Shown here one piece after another: positions 59,009 to 64,000 of a stretch of 64,000 nt of DNA. Location of the stretch: positions 1 to 64,000 of the forward strand of contig QHBK01000006.1 of assembly GCA_003244105.1 (NCBI GenBank). Direction: 5' to 3'. This stretch comes from Candidatus Eremiobacter antarcticus. GTDB taxonomy: Bacteria; Vulcanimicrobiota; Vulcanimicrobiia; Eremiobacterales; Eremiobacteraceae. The translations under genes and the position numbers were made by a program. The notes under the pieces were generated by a model. That model was not told the DNA's origin, ran no database searches, and saw nothing but the letters and a program-made list of their open reading frames with translations. Numbering within the stretch: position 1 is the stretch's first letter; every line of letters starts with the position of its first letter.

Positions 59009-59362
59009 ATGGCGGAGAACCTTCATCGGCGTCAGTTTTCCCGTGTGACGGTTTCGCTGCCCGCGCGCTTTACGGTAGAAGCCAACGGAAATACCGAGGC
59101 TCACGACGGCTCGATCATCGTGCTGGGCGAGGGCGGAGCGCGGCTGGTCTCAAGCGCTCACGCTCCCGCCAGCTCGACCGTTCACGTCCACTTCAAGATC
59201 CCGTCAAGCGAGCGGGATATCACCGCCTACGGCCACGTCGTGTTGAGCTTTTACTCAGCGACGGAAGACAAGTATCACCATGGGATCGCCTTCACGTCCG
59301 TTGAAGCCCAGGATCGGGAAGCGATTTCCGCCTATGTCGAGAGCCTGACCGCCCGGCGCTGA
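59009..59362 (+). CDS. PilZ-domain protein (c-di-GMP receptor type)
   Basis: A 117-residue single PilZ domain. The N-terminal RRQFSRVTVSLPARF carries the RxxxR motif for c-di-GMP, and the second motif is the DGSIIVLGEGGARLVS stretch, a loose form of D/NxSxxG. The C-terminal HHGIAFTSVEAQDREAISAYV is typical. It should bind cyclic di-GMP and act on motility, export or surface structures; no partner is adjacent. The ATG at 59009 has no more than a weak GGAG nearby. An FHA gene lies 500 bases on. Confidence 0.85.
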   Translation: MAENLHRRQFSRVTVSLPARFTVEANGNTEAHDGSIIVLGEGGARLVSSAHAPASSTVHVHFKIPSSERDITAYGHVVLSFYSATEDKYHHGIAFTSVEAQDREAISAYVESLTARR

Positions 59363-59384
59363 CGGCGGAGGACGGGCAGCAGAA

Positions 59385-59414
59385 GACAAAATAAAACAAG
59401 GCTGCGAAGCCTTG
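59385..59414 (-). terminator. Rho-independent terminator of the 74-residue protein gene
   Basis: CAAGGCT (59397-59403) and AGCCTTG (59408-59414) form a perfect seven-pair stem with a four-base loop. On the minus strand the stem is followed by TTTTATTTTG (59396-59387). It lies about 40 bases past the minus-strand stop; in the plus direction it may also help end the PilZ transcript. Confidence 0.88.
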
Positions 59415-59451
59415 CCTTTCTGCTCTCGCTTAAGAGGAAGCGGCGCCGCGC

Positions 59452-59676
59452 TTAGCGGGCCTTTGACTCACCCATAAAGCCGTAGAAGAAGTATTCACTG
59501 TCGTCGTCCATGACGACGACCACGCGCGTCTCCTCATATGTCGCCCGCACCACGCACTTGCCCGTCATGGTGTCAAGGATGCCTTGCGCGAAGTTCTTTT
59601 CCGCCTCGCGAAGCGCGTCGGGGTCGACATCGAGAAGTTCCGGCAGAGGTAAATCGCTTACCTTAGATTGATCCAC
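59452..59676 (-). CDS. Small acidic protein, unknown
   Basis: A 74-residue protein, rich in Asp and Glu, with no membrane helix: KVSDLPLPELLDVDPDALRE is followed by FAQGILDTMTGKCVVRATY and VVVVMDDDSEYFFYGF. The layout, an N-terminal acidic helix and two beta strands, does not match a family I know. It starts with GTG at 59676, with GGAG eleven bases upstream. A strong terminator follows the stop, which supports a real gene. It is divergent from the FHA gene. Confidence 0.65.
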   Translation of the reverse strand: MDQSKVSDLPLPELLDVDPDALREAEKNFAQGILDTMTGKCVVRATYEETRVVVVMDDDSEYFFYGFMGESKAR

Positions 59677-59895
59677 TATCGTTTGTGCTCCGGCCTAGTT
59701 CGCGGCTGTTCAACCGCGGCAAAGAGGCGCGCCGCGGCCTCTCATGACAGTATTCGGCGCCCATTTAGCATATATTTAGGCCCCGCCGGCCCAGGCGCGT
59801 CACACTTGAAACGCCCGCGTGCCCGCGCGCGTGGATTGTGTCGTCGATGGCACCTCCTGGGAAAATCTTCACCGCTGCCGAATACGCAAGCAATC

Positions 59896-60222
59896 ATGTT
59901 TCTCCTTGAGGCGATGAATGGACCGCTCGACGGTAAGCGCTGGCCATTCGAAAAAAGCATCGAAATCGGCAGAGAGGTCGGCCCGTCAGGCGCCGCCCTG
60001 CCGATCGACAACACGGTCTCGCGGCGCCACGCGCGCATAGAGATCAGGGACGAGGGGCTCACCATCGCGGATTTAGACAGCAGCAACGGCACCATCCTTC
60101 GCGGCCAGCCGGTTTCGGGCACAGCCAACCTGGAACCAGGCGAGCCCTTCATCGTGGGGCGTACCGTGCTGCAGGTGCTTCTCAAGCGTGACGTGACTGC
60201 CGACTCAGGCGCTCTTCCGTAA
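59896..60222 (+). CDS. FHA-domain protein
   Basis: A 108-residue single forkhead-associated domain that binds phosphothreonine peptides. The pattern is classic: EIGREVGPSGAALPIDNTVSRRHARIEI and DLDSSNGTILRGQPV, with the conserved Gly-Arg, Ser-x-x-His and Ser-Asn-Gly-Thr. No kinase gene is near. The ATG at 59896 places the domain at residue 5. It lies 12 bases before panB and is perhaps cotranscribed with it by chance. The 220 bases before it hold an inverted repeat (CGCGG/CCGCG) and nothing else clear. Confidence 0.87.
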   Translation: MFLLEAMNGPLDGKRWPFEKSIEIGREVGPSGAALPIDNTVSRRHARIEIRDEGLTIADLDSSNGTILRGQPVSGTANLEPGEPFIVGRTVLQVLLKRDVTADSGALP

Positions 60223-60234
60223 AAGGCCAACATC

Positions 60235-61068
60235 ATGCCGACCACCACGCGAACCTTCGCAGAAAAAAAGCGGCGCGCCGAAAAAATCGCGATCGTGACC
60301 GCGTACGACGCGCTCACCGCTGCCATGGTGCATGCGGCGGGCGTCGACGCTATTTTGGTCGGTGATTCCGCGGCGATGGTATTCGCGGGGCACGAGACGA
60401 CGCTGCCTGCGACCATGGAGCAGATGCTGTATCACACAAGTTCGGTGGCGCGCGGGGCGCGCGGCGCGTTTGTGATCGCGGACATGCCGTTTTTGTCGTT
60501 CCAGTGCGGGCTCGACGATGCGGTGCGGAACGCCGGCCGCTTTCTCAAAGAGGCCGGCGCTCACGCGGTCAAGATCGAGGGCTGCGACGGCGCGCTCGTG
60601 CAGCGGTTGGTGGCAGCGGGAATTCCGGTGATGGGTCATGTCGGTCTGACACCGCAGTCGGTCCACGCGTTCGGAGGTTTTCGCGCCCAAGGAAAGACGC
60701 CCGAAACCGCTGCGCGCGTCCACCAGCAAGCACTGGCGCTGGATGCGGCCGGCTGCTTCGCGATCGTCTTGGAATGTCTGCCGACAGATCTGGCCGAGCG
60801 CATCACCCAAAGCGTTCGGGCGGCGACGATCGGCATCGGCGCCGGCGTGCCGTGCGACGGACAAGTCAGCGTCATCAACGACCTCTTGGGGCTGTCCACC
60901 GGCTATCTGCCCAAGCATGCCAAGCGCTATGCGCGCTTTTACGACGAAGGGCTGGGCGCCGTGAGACAGTACATCGATGAAGTGCGCGCCGGAGCGTTTC
61001 CCGGCGTCGAGCACAGCATCGAAGCTGCGGGTGAGGCGGGCGCTCCGCCCGCGCGCGTCAACCCATAG
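60235..61068 (+). CDS. panB: 3-methyl-2-oxobutanoate hydroxymethyltransferase
   Basis: PanB makes ketopantoate from ketoisovalerate and methylenetetrahydrofolate, the first step of pantothenate synthesis. The 277-residue protein shows IAIVTAYDALTAAMVHAAGV, ILVGDSAAMVFAGHETTLP with the metal Asp, AHAVKIEGCDGALVQRL, and PVMGHVGLTPQSVHAFGGF. The C-terminal IGIGAGVPCDGQVSVINDLLG is also typical. It opens the panB-panC-coaBC-coaX series; ketopantoate reductase and panD are not in the window. Confidence 0.96.
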   Translation: MPTTTRTFAEKKRRAEKIAIVTAYDALTAAMVHAAGVDAILVGDSAAMVFAGHETTLPATMEQMLYHTSSVARGARGAFVIADMPFLSFQCGLDDAVRNAGRFLKEAGAHAVKIEGCDGALVQRLVAAGIPVMGHVGLTPQSVHAFGGFRAQGKTPETAARVHQQALALDAAGCFAIVLECLPTDLAERITQSVRAATIGIGAGVPCDGQVSVINDLLGLSTGYLPKHAKRYARFYDEGLGAVRQYIDEVRAGAFPGVEHSIEAAGEAGAPPARVNP

Positions 61069-61100
61069 CTGCCCGCGCAACGACCAACGCGGCGCGGTTG

Positions 61101-61964
61101 ATGCATACCGCACGGACGGTCCGCGAGTTGCGTTCATTCCGCGAGGGGCTCCCCGGCCCAGTGGCGCTGGTCCCGACCATGGGCGCGTTGCACGCCGGTC
61201 ATGCGTCGCTCGTTCGCCGGGCGCGCGCCGCGTGCCGGTCGCTCATCGTCTCCTCGTTCGTCAACCCGCTGCAATTCGGCGCAGGTGAAGATCTGGGCCG
61301 TTACCCGCGCACGCCCGAGGACGATGCGCGCCTCCTTGCGGATGAAGGCGTCGATCTGCTGTTCGCGCCGCCTGAGGCTGAGATGTATCCTCGGCCGCAA
61401 GAGATCGTCGTGCAGCCGCTGACGCTCGCGCAGCACTGCGAAGGGCTGCGTCGGCCGGACCATTTTCGCGGCGTCGCGACGGTCGTGCTGAAGCTGTTGA
61501 ACCTGTGCCGGCCGCAGCAGGCATATTTCGGAGAAAAGGATGCTCAGCAGCTGGCGGTCGTCCGGCGGCTCGTGGCCGACCTCCACTTGGACTGCGACAT
61601 CGTGGCCTGCCCGATCGTGCGCGAAGCCGATGGCCTTGCACTGTCCTCGCGCAACCGCTATCTGTCGCCGTCGGAGCGTGCGGCCGCGCCGAATCTGCAC
61701 CGGGCCTTGCAAGTGATCGCGACCGCGCTTGCGTCAGGACGATCGGATGTCAACGCGTTGTTGGCCGATTCCCGGGCACGCATGAGCCCATTGCGCTGCG
61801 ATTACCTAGCGGTGGTGCGACCGGACGAATTCATACCCCTCGATGCGGTCCCGGCGGATAGCGAACTGCTGGCGGTGGGAGCCGCATTTGCGGGCAACAC
61901 CCGCTTGATCGACGCGGTAAAGGCGCGTACGCCCAAGCGGCCAACAGAAGAGAATGTACGATGA
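61101..61964 (+). CDS. panC: Pantothenate synthetase
   Basis: PanC joins pantoate and beta-alanine with ATP. The 287-residue protein carries VALVPTMGALHAGHASLVRRA with the HIGH-like HAGH, SSFVNPLQFGAGEDLGRYPRT, RPDHFRGVATVVLKLLNL, AYFGEKDAQQLAVVRRLV and SSRNRYLSPSER, all standard. The ATG at 61101 is preferred over the TTG at 61098 directly before it. Its 3' end overlaps coaBC by eleven bases. Confidence 0.96.
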   Translation: MHTARTVRELRSFREGLPGPVALVPTMGALHAGHASLVRRARAACRSLIVSSFVNPLQFGAGEDLGRYPRTPEDDARLLADEGVDLLFAPPEAEMYPRPQEIVVQPLTLAQHCEGLRRPDHFRGVATVVLKLLNLCRPQQAYFGEKDAQQLAVVRRLVADLHLDCDIVACPIVREADGLALSSRNRYLSPSERAAAPNLHRALQVIATALASGRSDVNALLADSRARMSPLRCDYLAVVRPDEFIPLDAVPADSELLAVGAAFAGNTRLIDAVKARTPKRPTEENVR

Positions 61965-63276
61965 AGACACCGATACGCTCAGCCCGGCAGGCAGTTGCAT
62001 GACTGCGTTTGCTCCGCTGTCGCCGCAGAACGGCGACGACCGCCAGGCTGCTCTGCGCGACCGCACCATTCTGGTCGGTGTGTGCGGCGGCATCGCGGCC
62101 TACAAATGCGCCGGCATCGTCAGCACGCTGCGCCAGAGCGGCGCTGATGTCCACGTCATCATGACGGAGGCGGCGCAGAAGTTCGTCGCTCCCTTGACGT
62201 TCGCCGCGCTTTCGAACCATGACGTCCACACCGACATGTTCGCCAAAGACACGACCTGGGACATCGCTCACATCGGCCTGGTCCGCAAGACGGACGCGTT
62301 TGTGATCCTCAATGCCACCGCCAACACGATCGCAAAGCTGGCGCATGGGATCGCCGACGACCTGCTCACGACGTGCGTGCTCGCGACGCGCAAGCCGCTG
62401 CTGGTCGCGCCGGCGATGAACACCCAGATGTTGGAAGCGGACGCGACGCAGGCCAATATCCGCTGCCTGCAAGAGCGCGGCTTCGAATTCGTGCAGCCCG
62501 CGGCCGGGTTCTTGGCATGCGGCGAGACCGGCGACGGACGCCTCGCCGAAGAAGAGGAGATCATCGCGGCTCTCTGCGCGATGCTAACCCGCAGCCGCAG
62601 TTTGGCGTCGGAGCATGTCTTGATCACGGCCGGCCCGACCCGCGAGTTTCTCGATCCCGCGCGATTTCTTTCGAATCCGTCGAGCGGCCGCATGGGCTAC
62701 GCACTCGCTCGGGAAGCCGCTGCTCGCGGTGCGGCTGTCACGCTTGTTTCCGGACCGACGGAGTTGCCTGCACCCGCCGGCGCCGAACGTGTCTCGGTCA
62801 CGAGCGCGCTGGACATGCACGCCGCGGTGCTGGAGCGCTTGCGCGGCACCACGATGTTCATTGGCGCCGCCGCGGTCGCGGATTTCCGGCCGTCGGCGTC
62901 GTCCAAGATCAAAACGAAGAAGGAAGACGCCGATGTGAACCTGGCCATGACGCGCAACCCCGACATCATCGCGGACGTCGCACGTCAAAAGCCGCCTGCA
63001 TGTCTCGTGGTCGGTTTTGCCGCTGAAACCGACGACATGGAGCGCAACGCCGAAGACAAGCTGTTGCGCAAAGGCCTGGATTGCATCGTTGTGAACTCGA
63101 TTGCAGCTCACGGCACAGACGGCGCATTTGGGGCGCGCGACAACGCCGTCACCATTTTGTGGCGGCAAGCAGGCAACGGACACGTCGAGCGGTGCCGGCT
63201 CGCGCGCGCTCCAAAGACCGCGATCGCTGCGGCGATTCTGGACCAGGCAGCGGCGCTTCGCGCGCAAAGGCGCTGA
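61954..63276 (+). CDS. coaBC: Bifunctional phosphopantothenoylcysteine synthetase/decarboxylase
   Basis: CoaBC makes 4'-phosphopantetheine from phosphopantothenate and cysteine. The 440-residue protein has the CoaC half first (ILVGVCGGIAAYKCAGIVSTL, LLVAPAMNTQML with its Asn, and the cysteine loop LACGETGDGRLAE). The CoaB half follows (VLITAGPTREFLDPARFLSNPSSGRMGYAL, later KIKTKK). The ATG at 61954 has AGAAGAGA upstream and about 35 extra residues before the core; an ATG at 61999 is possible. The next gene is coaX. Confidence 0.95.
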   Translation: MYDEDTDTLSPAGSCMTAFAPLSPQNGDDRQAALRDRTILVGVCGGIAAYKCAGIVSTLRQSGADVHVIMTEAAQKFVAPLTFAALSNHDVHTDMFAKDTTWDIAHIGLVRKTDAFVILNATANTIAKLAHGIADDLLTTCVLATRKPLLVAPAMNTQMLEADATQANIRCLQERGFEFVQPAAGFLACGETGDGRLAEEEEIIAALCAMLTRSRSLASEHVLITAGPTREFLDPARFLSNPSSGRMGYALAREAAARGAAVTLVSGPTELPAPAGAERVSVTSALDMHAAVLERLRGTTMFIGAAAVADFRPSASSKIKTKKEDADVNLAMTRNPDIIADVARQKPPACLVVGFAAETDDMERNAEDKLLRKGLDCIVVNSIAAHGTDGAFGARDNAVTILWRQAGNGHVERCRLARAPKTAIAAAILDQAAALRAQRR

Positions 63277-63285
63277 GGGCAAACG

Positions 63286-64000
63286 GTGCTGCTCGCGGTC
63301 GAAGTCGGCAACACGAACGTGAAGTTCGGCTTGTTCGAGCTCACGGGCGCGGCCGCCGGCACGCTCGTGCACACCTGGCGATCGGTGACCGACCATCGGC
63401 AGACCGCAGACGATATGGCCGCTTCCGTCGATGCGATGCTTCGCCTGAACGGCGTCGCCCGCTCGACGATACAGCGCGTGGCGGTCGCAAGCGTTGTGCC
63501 ACCCTTGTACCGAGCCTTGACCGGAATGGCGCAGCAGTATTTCGGCTGCCGGCCTGCGTTCTTGTCCGCGGCCAGGCAGCACATCTTGCCCGTGAAGACC
63601 CGCCACGCCGCAGAGCTCGGCGCCGATCTGATCGCCGGAGCCATCGGCGCTCAGGTCAAGTACGGTGCGCCCGCGATCGTCGTGCAGTTCGGAACGGCCA
63701 CCACGTTTGCGGCTGTGAACGCCGAATCGGAGTACGTCGGAACGGCGATCGCGCCCGGCGTCGAAGTATCCGTCGACGGTTTGATCGGGCGCGCCGCGAA
63801 ATTGATGAGCGTGCCGCTGATCCGGCCGGAGCGAGCGATCGGCACCGATACGGCCGCGTCTCTGCAGTCCGGCATCATCTTCGGCTTCATCGGCCAGGTT
63901 GAGTACTTGGTCGAACGGTTTCGAGAGGAACTGGGAAGCCGCGCTCGCGCGATCGCGACCGGCGGGTTAGCGGATCTCATTGCGCCGCACACCCAGGTCT
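63286..64000 (+). CDS. coaX: Type III pantothenate kinase-like CoaX, divergent, cut by window end
   Basis: Type III pantothenate kinase phosphorylates pantothenate, the first step towards coenzyme A. The start is GTG 63286 with GAGGG upstream; 238 codons are present. VGNTNVKFGLF, FGTATTF, APGVEVSVDGLIGRAAKL and IGTDTAASLQSGIIFGFIGQ fit the family. Yet several hallmark residues differ. The first Asp is Glu6, the GADRxxN loop reads GADLIAG (Asp113 kept), and the Asp of DxGTATT is Gln133. The following TTFD is TTFA. It may be an altered or weak enzyme; its place after coaBC supports a coenzyme A role. Confidence 0.82.
   Translation, partial: MLLAVEVGNTNVKFGLFELTGAAAGTLVHTWRSVTDHRQTADDMAASVDAMLRLNGVARSTIQRVAVASVVPPLYRALTGMAQQYFGCRPAFLSAARQHILPVKTRHAAELGADLIAGAIGAQVKYGAPAIVVQFGTATTFAAVNAESEYVGTAIAPGVEVSVDGLIGRAAKLMSVPLIRPERAIGTDTAASLQSGIIFGFIGQVEYLVERFREELGSRARAIATGGLADLIAPHTQV

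Noticed and set aside
63081-63902. Arg-rich plus-strand frame overlapping coaBC and coaX
   Set aside because: It runs out of frame across two conserved genes and has the composition of a shadow frame.

Overview
The window is a GC-rich (by eye roughly 60-65%), densely packed bacterial chromosome segment with short intergenic gaps, many 4-base start/stop overlaps and many GTG or TTG starts. It encodes a TolC-type outer-membrane channel and a secreted M48 protease, which point to a diderm. It also has a Bacillus-like LexA operator, Rex, cytochrome c maturation system II (ResB/CcsA) and UbiA/UbiD/MenG-type quinone genes. This mixture suits a deep-branching, largely uncultured diderm of the Eremiobacterota/WPS-2 kind. 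That placement is inference; no rRNA gene lies in the window. No insertion sequence, tRNA, rRNA or CRISPR array was recognised. No gene-free stretch exceeds about 260 bases.

Layout. 1-3.5 kb: the start of gyrA (minus), then tsaE-tsaB-rimI-yqeK-rsfS and a small membrane protein (tRNA t6A, ribosome modification and silencing). 3.5-9.4 kb: a secreted TPM-domain protein behind a foldable leader, an acyl-CoA dehydrogenase divergent from a PaaK-like adenylate-forming enzyme, an unknown membrane protein behind a tandem operator, and comEA. 9.4-16 kb: leuS, a sugar-nucleotide epimerase, a 22-residue hydrophobic peptide and comEC. 16-23.7 kb is the accessory part: a decayed nitronate monooxygenase/ammonium transporter chimera, a tiny zinc-ribbon gene with an apparent CTG start, EthD and GNAT proteins, a Thr-Pro-repeat secreted protein, a metal-transporter-like membrane protein beside an SBP56/methanethiol oxidase, a glycolipid-binding-like protein, and an Xre-RES toxin-antitoxin pair.

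23.6-43 kb is housekeeping. It holds rsmI, metG, tatD and a PLD-family protein. These are followed by a membrane energy block: menG, polyprenyl diphosphate synthase, tatA, tatC, resB and ccsA, with a glycosyltransferase next to it. A heme operon then runs hemC-hemB-mobA-hemL-rex-hemA-hemD-DUF92. 43-54.7 kb: a methyltransferase, a minus-strand ubiD-ubiA-periplasmic binding protein operon, an unknown secreted protein, tolC, an M48 protease, pnp and rpsO.

54.4-64 kb: a LysM protein divergent from lexA with two LexA boxes between them, a C26 amidohydrolase, an orphan PTS EIIC and a PLP lyase, PilZ and FHA proteins, and the coenzyme A series panB-panC-coaBC-coaX (the last cut by the window end and lacking several canonical residues).

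Functionally, much of the middle builds an electron-transport chain: quinone head and tail, heme, c-type cytochrome assembly and Tat export, with the NADH sensor Rex encoded inside the heme operon. The most interesting items are the SOS control region, the chimeric pseudogene with its CTG-start neighbour, the tandem 21-bp operator, the foldable leader of the TPM gene, the SBP56 neighbourhood and the divergent CoaX.
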